Source of the DNA: DASSFG01 sp035547915
GTDB taxonomy: Bacteria; Planctomycetota; Planctomycetia; Pirellulales; JAICIG01
DNA: 64,000 bases
Reading direction: 5' to 3'
NCBI GenBank assembly: GCA_035547915.1
Contig: DASZTS010000094.1
Span: 91,587-155,586, forward strand
Part shown: positions 18,567-27,788 of the stretch, in pieces
Position numbering within the stretch: the first letter of the stretch is position 1
Layout of the letters: every line of letters starts with the position of its first letter
Program-made: the position numbers and the translations under genes
Notes under the pieces: generated by a model
What the model was told of the DNA's origin: nothing
The model's input: the letters and a program-made list of their open reading frames with translations, nothing else
Databases searched by the model: none

Positions 18567-21500
18567 TCACTCGCCTGCTGCTTCGAGTCGGTGGATGGTG
18601 TTGTTGATCTCTCCGACCACCGGCGATCCATCGGCCGCCTTGAGCCGGTAGTCGATCGCCATGCACCACGTTGGGGCAATGTCGGGCAGTTCCAAAAGGA
18701 CGCTGCACCGGTCCGAGGCGAGCGAGGCTGAGGCCACGCGCAGTTGCCGCTCGTCGTAGTGCGGCGAACCGTAGTCCTCGCTGCGCTTCAGCGACCAAAC
18801 ACGCACGCCATAACGTTGCGGATCGTTCGCTACGTCCGGGGCGAGCGGGCCGGAAAACTGAATCTCGATACCATCGCGGCGGGCATGCAGCGAAATCGGC
18901 ACGTAGATGGGCTTGCCGGTATGCCGTACCCGATAGAAACCGCCGGGGGCCATCTGGTTGCCGGCCCAGGCAAACATGCCGCAGACGTAAAGCTGCCCGT
19001 TCGTCGGATGAAACCGGCCGCGCATCACGCCCGTCGGGAAAATGGGCATCGGCAAGGCACACATACCGCCTTGCATCTGACCCGCGACGGTTTCGTGCGG
19101 CACCACAAAGATCTTGCCCGTCCCGTAAGACAGTTGCAAAAGCGAGCCTTGGAGCTTGCCCCAAGCTTCGCTCGTCACCCACAACAGCTCGCCGGGCGAA
19201 CGGTCGAACGAGTTGGTGATCCAACAGAGCGGTTGCTGCATGGCCGCGTCGGATTGGTCGGTGATGTTGTGGTAGCCAAACAGATTGCCGTAGAAATGGC
19301 CGCCGGGTTCGACCCAATTGATGCGGTTCTTGGGCATCCAGTGGCCTTCCTGGTCGGTGACGAAAAAGGTTCCGTCGGGATTGAGGCAAACCCCATTGGC
19401 CGCGCGAAATCCGGTCGCCAGGATATCCGTGCGATGGCCGTCGGGGCTGACTCTCAGCAGCGTGCCGTGCTGCGGAACGATAGCCGGCAGAGCGTGCCGC
19501 GCCGATTTGGCGTAGTAGAAGTAGCCCTCGGCATCGGCCTGCAGCCCCATGGCAAATTCGTGAAAATGCTCGGTGACCTGGTGATCGCTGTTAAAAGTCT
19601 CGTAGTAGTCCGTCTCCCCGTCGCCGTTGAGATCGTGCAAGGCCACAATCTGGTCGCGACAAGCGACGTAGATCTTTCCGCCGACGATTTTTAATCCCAG
19701 CGGTTGGAACAGGCCCGAACCGATGCGCTGCCACGATAACCCGTCTTCCGGTCGGTCGAGGCCACGCACCAGCCACACATCGCCATCCCACGTACAGACG
19801 GCCGCCGTCTGGCCGTCGTCGAAGAAGTCGAACCCCGTCAACCGCATCTGGCACAACCACGGATTTTTGTCGGCCGGTGGTGGTGGCAACACATCGATCG
19901 CGAAGGGCCCATCGTTTCCACCGAGCACCGCAGACGCGGAGAGCACCTGCGGCCACCGGGGTGCTCCGCCCTGCAAAAACCGCGTCAAGTCCTGCGGCGG
20001 CAAGCCGACGTGATGTGCGTCCAAATCGAAGTCGCCGTCGCTCATCCAGAGCGTGAATTGCAGCGGCTCCTCCCCAGCGGGAACACACAGGCGAAGCTCG
20101 CCGGCGGTATCACCCCATTGCGCATCAGGCAGGTCAGGCGACAAGCCGGCCACTAGCCGATTCGCGGTCCTTGTCGGTGCCGCTGACGGATCGGCCTCGA
20201 CGATCGCCACGCGGCCGGCATCGCCGTCGACGATCCGCATTCGAGAATGGGCTGACGGCAAGTCCGCCACTTGCAACACCAACTCCGCCGACCGCGGGCC
20301 GATGTTGAACGCGCGGGTCACGATGAGCGGGCCGGCCTCGTCGGCATCCTCGGCGAGTCCGGGCATCTCCAAAATCGGCGTATCGCCGACCGAATACGAG
20401 AGGATGACCCGGTCTTCGTAACGATAAAGACCGCGAAATCGGCCCCAGGATCGAGGAAGCGGACCATAGGGTTTGTCGTCGCGGCCGCGCAGACGCTCGT
20501 CATCGAAGCGGCCATCGCGGGGATCGGCCCAACCAGGTCCGCGGTTAGTGAAATGCACGTCACCGACACTGCGAGGGTGAACCTGGTGGCGGCCGTTGAA
20601 GTGGATGCCGTTGTAGTCGATGAACGACGGCTTATCCTCGGGCCGCCGGCTCCAGGCGGCGGCGACGCGCAGCGTGTCGTGATCGAAAAGCAGCCAATGT
20701 CGGCCACGTGCCACGCCGCCCGGCCCTCTATCGAGCCTCACGGCAATCCCCTTGTAGGCAAAGTTCGAACCGTCGCTGCCTACTTCATAGGTATTGATCA
20801 GGCTGCGGCCGTAATCCATCGCTTCCCACGGCTGCACCACTCTCGGCGGCGGCCCGCGCGTATCTCCCTTGGGGAGCGCGGCCAGATAGGCTCCATCGAC
20901 CTTCACATACTGGGTCTCATTGTGCGGACGCAGATAGGCTTCGCGCAGGTAGTAGATCACGTCGTACTTCTCTTGCGGCACCATCCAAGTTTGCGGCGCC
21001 ATCAGGCCGAAGCCGTGCGTGAGCGTGCGATAGATGCTGTAAGGATCGGCGCCGTTTTTGAATCGCCCCGAAGCAAACGGTATCGCCGCGGGAAGGGAAC
21101 CGGGCTGCTGGTACGTGCCGTGGCAATTCGCGCACACGCGCTGGTAGATGGCTTCACCACGCCGAAAATGGTCACGCCCGACATCTTCGTCCTCCGCGTC
21201 GGCCAGCAATCCGGCGTGATCGATGTACCGTTCGTACTCGGGCAACGGAGGCGCGTCGAACAGTCCTGGGGGCGGACGCAGTTCGGCCATCCGTTGCGGA
21301 CCGAACTCGCTGATTTCGAGTACATACCGCAGCAGGTCGAGAAACTGGTCGCGGCCTGCGAGCTGGTTAACCAGTCCCGCCGGCATCAACGACATGCCGT
21401 CGGCCTGGCGTTCTTCGATCGTCGACTTCGCGATCGTCACCGATTCAAAATTGCGGGCGACATCCCGCAGCACGAGCACATCCGGCCCGTCTTCCGCCAG

Positions 21501-21881
21501 CAGGCCGACGATCGTTCGGCCATCGTCGGTTGCGACATGAATTGTTTCGTAACCGAGGCGGATTCGCTTCGAAGGGGCAAGCACCGATTCGACGAGATAA
21601 GCGTCGTCGATGTCGGTCGGTCGCTTCGTCAGTTCCGGGCCGAGAGCCCGTTGACCATGATCAGGCAAATGGCATGTAGCGCAACCCAGTTTACGATCGT
21701 GGAACAAGACAGCACCGCGCTGGGCGTCACCTTGTCGGCGCGCAGCCGTCACGAGCTCGCCAGGCCTTTCGCGCGACAACTGTTGCTCCAGCAATTCGGC
21801 GGCAGCCGCCGAAGGCTGCGCTCCTTGGAGGCCGAGCACCATGAGTAAGAAGACACGGGCGGCGTGTGTAGTGACCTTCAT
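18567..21881 (-). CDS. PVC-type di-haem cytochrome c / beta-propeller protein
   Basis: An 1104-residue exported protein from the ATG at 21881, with a signal peptide (VFLLMVLGLQGA) and cleavage near residue 28. A longer frame starts at a TTG without a signal. Domain order: a PVC-type haem domain with CATCH at 67-71 and the following LAPSKRIRLGYETI segment; a second cytochrome c with CANCH at 250-254; a central beta-rich domain, apparently of the DUF6797 type (about 350-690); and a C-terminal glucose/sorbosone-dehydrogenase-like propeller (GLFQPLGLKIVGGKIYV, GFRAANGVCLNPDG, EPGGHFYGN). Such proteins are thought to move electrons from sugar oxidation outside the cytoplasm. Substrate unknown. Confidence 0.9.
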   Translation of the reverse strand: MKVTTHAARVFLLMVLGLQGAQPSAAAAELLEQQLSRERPGELVTAARRQGDAQRGAVLFHDRKLGCATCHLPDHGQRALGPELTKRPTDIDDAYLVESVLAPSKRIRLGYETIHVATDDGRTIVGLLAEDGPDVLVLRDVARNFESVTIAKSTIEERQADGMSLMPAGLVNQLAGRDQFLDLLRYVLEISEFGPQRMAELRPPPGLFDAPPLPEYERYIDHAGLLADAEDEDVGRDHFRRGEAIYQRVCANCHGTYQQPGSLPAAIPFASGRFKNGADPYSIYRTLTHGFGLMAPQTWMVPQEKYDVIYYLREAYLRPHNETQYVKVDGAYLAALPKGDTRGPPPRVVQPWEAMDYGRSLINTYEVGSDGSNFAYKGIAVRLDRGPGGVARGRHWLLFDHDTLRVAAAWSRRPEDKPSFIDYNGIHFNGRHQVHPRSVGDVHFTNRGPGWADPRDGRFDDERLRGRDDKPYGPLPRSWGRFRGLYRYEDRVILSYSVGDTPILEMPGLAEDADEAGPLIVTRAFNIGPRSAELVLQVADLPSAHSRMRIVDGDAGRVAIVEADPSAAPTRTANRLVAGLSPDLPDAQWGDTAGELRLCVPAGEEPLQFTLWMSDGDFDLDAHHVGLPPQDLTRFLQGGAPRWPQVLSASAVLGGNDGPFAIDVLPPPPADKNPWLCQMRLTGFDFFDDGQTAAVCTWDGDVWLVRGLDRPEDGLSWQRIGSGLFQPLGLKIVGGKIYVACRDQIVALHDLNGDGETDYYETFNSDHQVTEHFHEFAMGLQADAEGYFYYAKSARHALPAIVPQHGTLLRVSPDGHRTDILATGFRAANGVCLNPDGTFFVTDQEGHWMPKNRINWVEPGGHFYGNLFGYHNITDQSDAAMQQPLCWITNSFDRSPGELLWVTSEAWGKLQGSLLQLSYGTGKIFVVPHETVAGQMQGGMCALPMPIFPTGVMRGRFHPTNGQLYVCGMFAWAGNQMAPGGFYRVRHTGKPIYVPISLHARRDGIEIQFSGPLAPDVANDPQRYGVRVWSLKRSEDYGSPHYDERQLRVASASLASDRCSVLLELPDIAPTWCMAIDYRLKAADGSPVVGEINNTIHRLEAAGE

Positions 21882-22562
21882 CCTCTTTGCGATGGCCTCC
21901 GAAATACGGCTCCGACCGCATCGCGCACTAGTACATACGAGTGCAATAGCAGTGCGCGACGGCAAGCTGCCATACTAAAGAGCGGTCGCGACCGAGGGAA
22001 GCTGCCCGCGTGTTGCGGTCGCTAATCGCTCCCCTTCTGTAAGGCAGATTGAGGAACACGATCAACGGAATCGGACGAATGCGGCGCCGCAACAGGTCGC
22101 GACCGGCTCGCTTCGCGACGTTGCTCGTGCTGCCGATCTATTTCGGCCTGGAGCCGCTTAGCCTCTCGCAACTTGTGCGTGTAGCCGGCAAACCAGCTAG
22201 CAATGACGAAGGTCACGCACAGCACGAAGATTGAACTGAAACCATCGATGCATCGGGCTAGCTCGTAGAAGGACTTCTCCTGAGCTTAATTGGTCGCCAC
22301 AAGCGGCTCAAGACATGCTGTCTCCGGCCGGCAATGCCCGCGGCACGAATGGGCCGCTCACTGCGTGGACAACCCCCGAAGCATCGGATAGCCTTCTTAG
22401 AGGCCGATAAAAACCTTCGCGGCCAGGCGGGAAAGGCGAGACGCCTCGATCGGTTTTTTTGGCGGCTTTTTAGGGACTGACAACAGCCTGCCCCGGCCAT
22501 GCGGGGTCCCGCCGTCCAGTCGGAGTAGGAGTGGGCTGAGTTACCCGCGCAACGCGTCTGCC
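21882..22562. other. Intergenic region, mostly without supported genes
   Basis: This separates the leftward cytochrome gene from the rightward Hsp70 pair. Apart from the weak small frame at 22022-22225, nothing protein-like is seen. A T-run at 22449-22455 and another at about 22464 lie before the first Hsp70 gene, but I see no convincing stem next to them. Promoters for both flanking genes are expected here; no confident box could be assigned. Confidence 0.4.
22022..22225 (-). CDS. Possible small membrane protein, start uncertain
   Basis: The frame encodes one hydrophobic helix (FVLCVTFVIASWFAGY when read from just upstream) followed by a charged coiled-coil-like stretch (KLREAKRLQAEIDRQHEQRRE) and a Ser/Pro tail. 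That layout is typical of small single-pass proteins and unlike a random frame. The nominal start is GTG at 22225, which would cut the helix short. The open frame continues about 20 codons upstream with protein-like sequence (EKSFYELARCIDG) but has no ATG, GTG or TTG before the TAA. Either an unusual start is used or the gene is a remnant. Low confidence. Confidence 0.3.
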   Translation of the reverse strand: MLCVTFVIASWFAGYTHKLREAKRLQAEIDRQHEQRREASRSRPVAAPHSSDSVDRVPQSALQKGSD

Positions 22563-24821
22563 ATGTCAAGAAGTCGAGCTGTCGGAATCGACCTGGGAAC
22601 GACCTACTCGGCCGCCTCTTGGCTGCAAGACTCGGGCAAGTCGGGCATGATTCCCAACAGCGAGGGCGATATCCTCACGCCCAGCGTCGTGCTGTTCGAA
22701 GACAAGGAAGTGATCGTCGGCAAGGAGGCCAAAAAGAGCGGCCCGCTCAAGCCGACGCGCTTCGCCGAATGTGTCAAGCGCGACATGGGCAGCCTGGTCT
22801 ATTCGCAGCCGATCTGCGGCGAATACATGCCGCCCGAGGTCATCCAGGCCTGGGTGCTGAAGAAACTCAAGGCCGACATCGTGCGGTCGTTGGGCCCCGA
22901 CTTCCGCGTTGTCATCACCGTTCCGGCCTTCTTCGACGAACCGCGGCGCAAGGCCACGGCCGACGCCGGCGCCATGGCGGCCCTGCCGGTGCTCGACGTC
23001 GTCAACGAGCCGACCGCGGCGGCGCTGGCCTTCGGTGAGGAACTGGGCTATCTCACGACGACCGGCGACCTGCGCGAACCGCTCAAGGTGCTGGTCTATG
23101 ACCTGGGCGGAGGCACCTTCGACGTCACTATGCTCGATATGCGGCCCGGCGACCTCCGCACCATCGCCACCGACGGCGACGTGCGTCTGGGCGGCCGCGA
23201 CTGGGACATGCGTCTGGCCGACCATGCCGCCACGGCATTTATCGACGAACATCGGGAAGACCCGCGGACGAATCCCGCCAGCTTGCAGCGATTGATGGCC
23301 GAGGTCGAAGAGGCCAAGCGCACGCTCAGCGCCCGACAAAACGCAACGATCCGCGTCGATCACGCCGGCAGCTCGACCACGGTCAAGGTCTCGCGCGAGT
23401 TGTTCGAGCAGCTCACCGCCGACCTGCTCGAGCGCACCTCATATACAACGCGGCAGGTGTTGAGCATCGCCGGTGTCACGTGGCAAGACATCGACCGCGT
23501 GCTGCTGGTAGGCGGCGCCACGCGCATGCCGATGGTGGGCCGCATGCTCGAACAGCTCTCGGGCAAGAAGCCCGATCAACGGGTCCACCCCGACGAAGCC
23601 GTGGCCCGCGGCGCGGCGGTGTACGCAGGCTATCTGCTGGCCAACCAACCCGACAGCCAAAAGCCCCCAGCGTTCAGCGTCACGAATGTGAACTCGCACA
23701 GCCTGGGCATTGAGGGAATCGATCCCAGCACGCTGCGCAAACGGAACGTGATCGTCATCCCTCGGAATAGCCCACTTCCCGCGAAGGTCAAGGAACGGTT
23801 CGTCACCAAGGCGGAGAATCAGCGGTCGGTGATGGTTCAGGTGCTCGAAGGAGAAAGTTCGACTCCCAGTGAGTGTACGGCGATCGGCCGCACCTCGCTG
23901 CGAGACCTGCCGCCGGGTTTGCCGGCCGGCTGGCCGGTCGAAATCACCTATCAGTACGAGACTAACGGCCGACTGCACGTCACCGCGGTCGTGCCCGGCA
24001 CGAAGAGCGAAGTCAAATTGGAACTCGAACGCGAAGGAGCCCTCTCCAATGAACGGCTGGCTCGCTGGAAGCAAGTGGTGAGCACCGATGGCGGCTTGGA
24101 CCTGTTCAGTGAGATCATTTCGGACGAGTTGCACTTGCCGAAGCCGAGTGATTTCTCGCCGGTCGCCGACGCCGCTGAACACGTCGTGAGCCCGAGTACG
24201 GCCGTACCGCTGCCGAGCCCGGTTCCGGTGCCTACGCCCATCACTATGCCGGCAACCGCTCCGGTACCAGCGCAGCCGTCGGCGGCGACCGTAACGGCCC
24301 CGATTACGACCTCGTTTGCGGTCGACTTGCCAGACAAGCAGGCCCCGCGTCATGCATCACCGCTGGCCACGCCCGTCCCCGCCGCGGCGGTTGCGCCGCG
24401 ACCCGTGCCGTTGCACCCGACGCCGGCGACCGAGGCACCGGCCAAGCCGGCTCCTTGGTCGCGGCCCGTCGCACCGCGATCGGTGGCACAAGCGGCGGCG
24501 AGTGCGCCGGCCATTCCGCAACCTCTAGCAGTGCCACAGCCACTGGCGATTACACAGCCACTCGCCGTTCCTCGACCGCTCGCTGTGCCACAACCGACGG
24601 TCGCTCCGGCACCGGCAACGACACCGACGACGATTCGCAAGAGCGGCTCTGGCAACCTGACGACGGTAACCGGGTTCATACTGTCCGCGTTCATCGGGCT
24701 CGCGCTCGGTTACTATGTTTTGTGCTTCCTCAATCCGAAAGGAAACTTCTTGAGCCTGCCGCCGAGCTGGTTTCCCTGGTCGGTCGACGCCCCGACGTCG
24801 TCTGAGGCGGAGAAGGAATGA
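22563..24821 (+). CDS. Hsp70-like ATPase with C-terminal membrane anchor
   Basis: A 752-residue DnaK-family protein. The nucleotide-binding domain (1 to about 365) has GIDLGTTYSA, VYDLGGGTFDVTML and LLVGGATRMPM, all intact. A substrate-binding beta domain follows (NSHSLGIEGIDPS, IPRNSPLPAK, to about 500). The helical lid of DnaK is missing. It is replaced by a Pro/Ala-rich stretch (about 545-695), including a hexapeptide repeat, and one membrane segment (about 702-722), leaving a short tail. The chaperone domain should therefore be tethered to the inner membrane on the cytosolic side. A paralogue without the anchor begins 98 bp downstream. No dnaJ or grpE is nearby. Distinct from housekeeping dnaK. 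Confidence 0.92.
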   Translation: MSRSRAVGIDLGTTYSAASWLQDSGKSGMIPNSEGDILTPSVVLFEDKEVIVGKEAKKSGPLKPTRFAECVKRDMGSLVYSQPICGEYMPPEVIQAWVLKKLKADIVRSLGPDFRVVITVPAFFDEPRRKATADAGAMAALPVLDVVNEPTAAALAFGEELGYLTTTGDLREPLKVLVYDLGGGTFDVTMLDMRPGDLRTIATDGDVRLGGRDWDMRLADHAATAFIDEHREDPRTNPASLQRLMAEVEEAKRTLSARQNATIRVDHAGSSTTVKVSRELFEQLTADLLERTSYTTRQVLSIAGVTWQDIDRVLLVGGATRMPMVGRMLEQLSGKKPDQRVHPDEAVARGAAVYAGYLLANQPDSQKPPAFSVTNVNSHSLGIEGIDPSTLRKRNVIVIPRNSPLPAKVKERFVTKAENQRSVMVQVLEGESSTPSECTAIGRTSLRDLPPGLPAGWPVEITYQYETNGRLHVTAVVPGTKSEVKLELEREGALSNERLARWKQVVSTDGGLDLFSEIISDELHLPKPSDFSPVADAAEHVVSPSTAVPLPSPVPVPTPITMPATAPVPAQPSAATVTAPITTSFAVDLPDKQAPRHASPLATPVPAAAVAPRPVPLHPTPATEAPAKPAPWSRPVAPRSVAQAAASAPAIPQPLAVPQPLAITQPLAVPRPLAVPQPTVAPAPATTPTTIRKSGSGNLTTVTGFILSAFIGLALGYYVLCFLNPKGNFLSLPPSWFPWSVDAPTSSEAEKE
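24513..24602 (+). repeat. In-frame Pro-Leu-Ala hexapeptide repeat
   Basis: Inside the Hsp70-like gene, residues 651-680 repeat a six-residue unit of the form xPQPLA about five times (IPQPLAV, VPQPLAI, TQPLAV, PRPLAV, PQPTV). The DNA is a degenerate 18-bp tandem repeat. It lies just before the membrane segment and probably forms an extended spacer. Copy number may vary between strains. Confidence 0.7.
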
Positions 24822-24918
24822 CGCGGTCCATAACGATTCAACCGCGACATCACCGGGTTACATGCACGGCGGCATATCCGGCGCCGGAGCACGCTGGCAC
24901 ACGATCCACGAAGAATAA

Positions 24919-26466
24919 ATGAGTTCACCGCTGGCACCGGCCGTTGGCATCGATCTGGGTACGACGTTTTCGGCCGTAGCGCGGCTCGATGACGCGGGAC
25001 GTCCGATCACGGTGCCGAACGCCGAAGGCGACCTGACCACGCCGAGCGTCGTGCTCTTCGACGGCGACGACGTGGTCGTAGGTAAGGAAGCGGTCAAGGC
25101 GATGTCCACCGAAGCCGAGCGTGTGGCCGACTGCGCCAAGCGCGACATGGGCTCGCGCGAATACCGCCGCACCGTCGACAACCGTGTCTTTGCGCCCGAG
25201 GTGCTGCAAGCCTACGTCCTCAAGAAGCTACGCGATGACGCAGCGCGGCAGGTAGGCCCGTTCGAGAAAGTCGTCGTCACCGTGCCCGCCTACTTCGACG
25301 AGGTGCGGCGCAAGGGGACGCAAGACGCCGGTTATATGGCCGGGCTGGACGTACTGGATATCATCAACGAGCCGACGGCCGCCGCCGTGGCCTTCGGTTT
25401 CCAACAAGGTTTTCTAAATACCAAGGGCGAGGCCCACGCTCCGCAAAAGGTGCTGGTCTACGACCTGGGTGGCGGCACGTTCGATGTGACGTTGATGGAG
25501 ATCAACGGGACGGAGTTCCGGGCATTGGCCACCGACGGCGACGTGCAGCTCGGCGGCCGCGACTGGGACCAGCGATTGGTCGATTTCGTGGCCGAGGAGT
25601 TTTTGAAGGCGCATGGCCACGACCCGCGCTTCGATCCGCGGACGGATCCGAGCACGGCAGGTGGCCTATGGCGCGAATGCGAAGATGCCAAGCGGGCCCT
25701 ATCGGCCCGCAAGAAGGCCTCGATAACGTGCCATTTTCGGGGAGAATCGCTGCGGGTCGAAGTGGCCCGCGAGCAATTCCAAGAGTTGACCCGCGACCTG
25801 CTCGATCGCACGCAGTTCACCGTGCGGCAGGTGTTGCGGGCGGCCGATCTCGATTGGGGGGCCGTCGATCGCCTGCTGCTGGTGGGCGGTTCGTCACGCA
25901 TGCCGATGGTCGTCGATATGCTGCGACAGCTCTCGGGGAAAGAGCCCGACACCTCGGTCTCGCCCGACGAAGCGGTCGCCCACGGCGCGGCGCTGCACGC
26001 CGGGCTGCTGTTGGCCAAGAGCCAGGGGCAGCCGGCCGCCTTCAAGATCCGCAACGTCAACTCCCACAGCCTGGGCGTCGTCGGCACCGACCCCGCCACC
26101 AAGCGTAAGCGCACGGCCGTGCTCATCCCTCGCAATACGAAGCTGCCGGTCAAGGCGCATCGTGTCTTCAAGACGTCGAAGGACAACCAGGAATCGATCC
26201 TCGTGCAGATCGTCGAGGGCGAGAGTCCATCGCCCGATGCCTGCACGCCCTTGGGCACATGCGTGATCCGAGACGTTCCGCCGGGCTTGCCGGCGCGCTC
26301 GCCGATCGACGTCGAATTTCGTTACGCGGCCGACGGCCGGCTGACCGTGCAGGTGGCGGTCGCCGGCAGCGATCGCAAGGCGCAACAAGAGATCAAGCGC
26401 GACAACAGCCTCGGCCGCGAGCAGCTCGACGATTGGCGAACGAAGATCGTCGGTGCCGGTGGCTAG
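24919..26466 (+). CDS. Hsp70-like ATPase, lidless
   Basis: A 515-residue paralogue of the preceding gene. ATP-binding motifs are intact: GIDLGTTFSAVARLD, VYDLGGGTFDVTLM and LLVGGSSRMPMV. The substrate-binding beta domain follows (NVNSHSLGVVG, IPRNTKLPVK, then VQIVEGES). The protein ends there, with no helical lid, no EEVD-like tail and no membrane segment. The two genes lie 98 bp apart on one strand and probably work together, one soluble and one anchored. Typical DnaK is about 640 aa. It converges with the oxidoreductase gene, leaving 33 bp. Client proteins unknown. Confidence 0.92.
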   Translation: MSSPLAPAVGIDLGTTFSAVARLDDAGRPITVPNAEGDLTTPSVVLFDGDDVVVGKEAVKAMSTEAERVADCAKRDMGSREYRRTVDNRVFAPEVLQAYVLKKLRDDAARQVGPFEKVVVTVPAYFDEVRRKGTQDAGYMAGLDVLDIINEPTAAAVAFGFQQGFLNTKGEAHAPQKVLVYDLGGGTFDVTLMEINGTEFRALATDGDVQLGGRDWDQRLVDFVAEEFLKAHGHDPRFDPRTDPSTAGGLWRECEDAKRALSARKKASITCHFRGESLRVEVAREQFQELTRDLLDRTQFTVRQVLRAADLDWGAVDRLLLVGGSSRMPMVVDMLRQLSGKEPDTSVSPDEAVAHGAALHAGLLLAKSQGQPAAFKIRNVNSHSLGVVGTDPATKRKRTAVLIPRNTKLPVKAHRVFKTSKDNQESILVQIVEGESPSPDACTPLGTCVIRDVPPGLPARSPIDVEFRYAADGRLTVQVAVAGSDRKAQQEIKRDNSLGREQLDDWRTKIVGAGG

Positions 26467-26499
26467 GGCGGGCGCTTCGGGAGAACCACCGGTACCGCG

Positions 26500-27696
26500 T
26501 CAACGTCTGGCGCGGGCATGCTTCAGCGGCAGCCAGGCGCCGTTCTCGGCGCTGCTGGCGACGCACTGCTGGATGAAATACATCCCCTCCACGCCGTCAT
26601 TCACGTTGGGATAGACCGTGTTCACCGCCTCGAACGGTTTTCCCGTGGCACGCAGCACCATGCTGTCGTAAGCATTGCGGTAGACGTTGCCGAACGCTTC
26701 GAAGAAGGCTTCCGGATGGCCGCCCGGCAAGCGGCAGGCGGCAACAGCCGTGCCCGTCATGTAACCGGCCCCCGGGTTGCGCGTGTAGAGGGCGAGCGGT
26801 TCACCGTTGCGTCGCACGAGGAGCTTGTTCGGTTCTTCCTGGTGCCACTCCAGCGCGCCTTTCGTGCCATCTACTTCGATGAACAAGTCGTTCTCGCGCC
26901 CGTGGCTGATCTGCGACGCGGTGACCGTGCCCAGCGCCCCGTTCTCGAAACGAATCACGGCGTGGCCGTAGTCGTCGAGCTTGCGTCCCTCGGCGAATAT
27001 CTTCAACGTGCAACTCACCGTATCGGGAAGCAGACCGGTGATATAGCGGGCCAGGTTATAGGCATGCGTGCCGATATCGCCGAACGCACCGGCGGCGCCG
27101 CTCTTCGACGGGTCGGTACGCCACGCGGCCTGTTTCTGAGAGTCGGATTCGAGCCGCGTGCGCAGCCAGCCTTGGATGTAGTTGGAACGAACGGCGTTGA
27201 TTTCGCCCAAGTCGCCCGAAAGCACCATCTCACGAGCCTGCCGCACGAGGGGATAGCCGGTGTAGTTGTGCGAGACGGCGAACACCACTCCCGTGCGATC
27301 GACGGCCGCGGCCAAGTCTTCGGCCTGCTTGAGGTCGAAGGTCATCGGTTTGTCGCAGATCACGTTAAAGCCCGCCTCGACCGCGGCCTTGGCGATTTCG
27401 TAGTGCGTGTAATTGGGGGTGGCCACCGACACGAAGTCGATGCGGCGGTCGGCCGGCAGCTTCTTCTCCGACTCGATCAGCTCCTTGAACGAGGTGTAGG
27501 CCCGATCTGGCGGAATGTCATAGTCGGGAGCCGAGGCCTTGGCCCGCGCGGCATCGCTCGACAGCGCCCCCGCAACCAGGGCCGCACGGTTATCGAGCAC
27601 GGCGGCCGTCGCATGGACTCGACCGATGAACGCCCCTTGGCCACCGCCCACGAGCGCCATGCGAAGTTTGCGGTTCAGTTCCCCGTTGGTAGGCAT
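26500..27696 (-). CDS. Gfo/Idh/MocA family oxidoreductase, cytosolic
   Basis: A 398-residue NAD(P)-dependent dehydrogenase. I set the start at the ATG at 27696, which has AGGAGC about 9 bp upstream; the frame continues further without support. The Rossmann motif is ALVGGGQGAFIGRVH, followed by VATPNYTHYE and the catalytic-lysine signature CDKPMTFDL. The C-terminal domain carries GAFGDIGTHAYNLARY with the usual Asp/His pair. Unlike the oxidoreductase at 15033 it has no Tat signal, so it acts in the cytosol. Its sequence resembles planctomycete sugar dehydrogenases of the inositol-dehydrogenase type, but the substrate cannot be named. Confidence 0.92.
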   Translation of the reverse strand: MPTNGELNRKLRMALVGGGQGAFIGRVHATAAVLDNRAALVAGALSSDAARAKASAPDYDIPPDRAYTSFKELIESEKKLPADRRIDFVSVATPNYTHYEIAKAAVEAGFNVICDKPMTFDLKQAEDLAAAVDRTGVVFAVSHNYTGYPLVRQAREMVLSGDLGEINAVRSNYIQGWLRTRLESDSQKQAAWRTDPSKSGAAGAFGDIGTHAYNLARYITGLLPDTVSCTLKIFAEGRKLDDYGHAVIRFENGALGTVTASQISHGRENDLFIEVDGTKGALEWHQEEPNKLLVRRNGEPLALYTRNPGAGYMTGTAVAACRLPGGHPEAFFEAFGNVYRNAYDSMVLRATGKPFEAVNTVYPNVNDGVEGMYFIQQCVASSAENGAWLPLKHARARR

Positions 27697-27788
27697 CGCC
27701 AAAAGCTCCTGAAATGCGGCTGGTGAAGCCAGCAGCATAAGAGACGAGCATCGACGGAGCAAGCGGCCGGCGCATACGCAAATCTCGC

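Noticed and set aside
20271..21848. Long rightward open frame of 525 codons
   Set aside because: It lies antisense to the well-supported cytochrome/propeller gene and has no recognisable motif; GC-rich third positions keep antisense frames open.
22445..22470. T-runs before the Hsp70 pair as terminators
   Set aside because: No stable stem directly precedes them.
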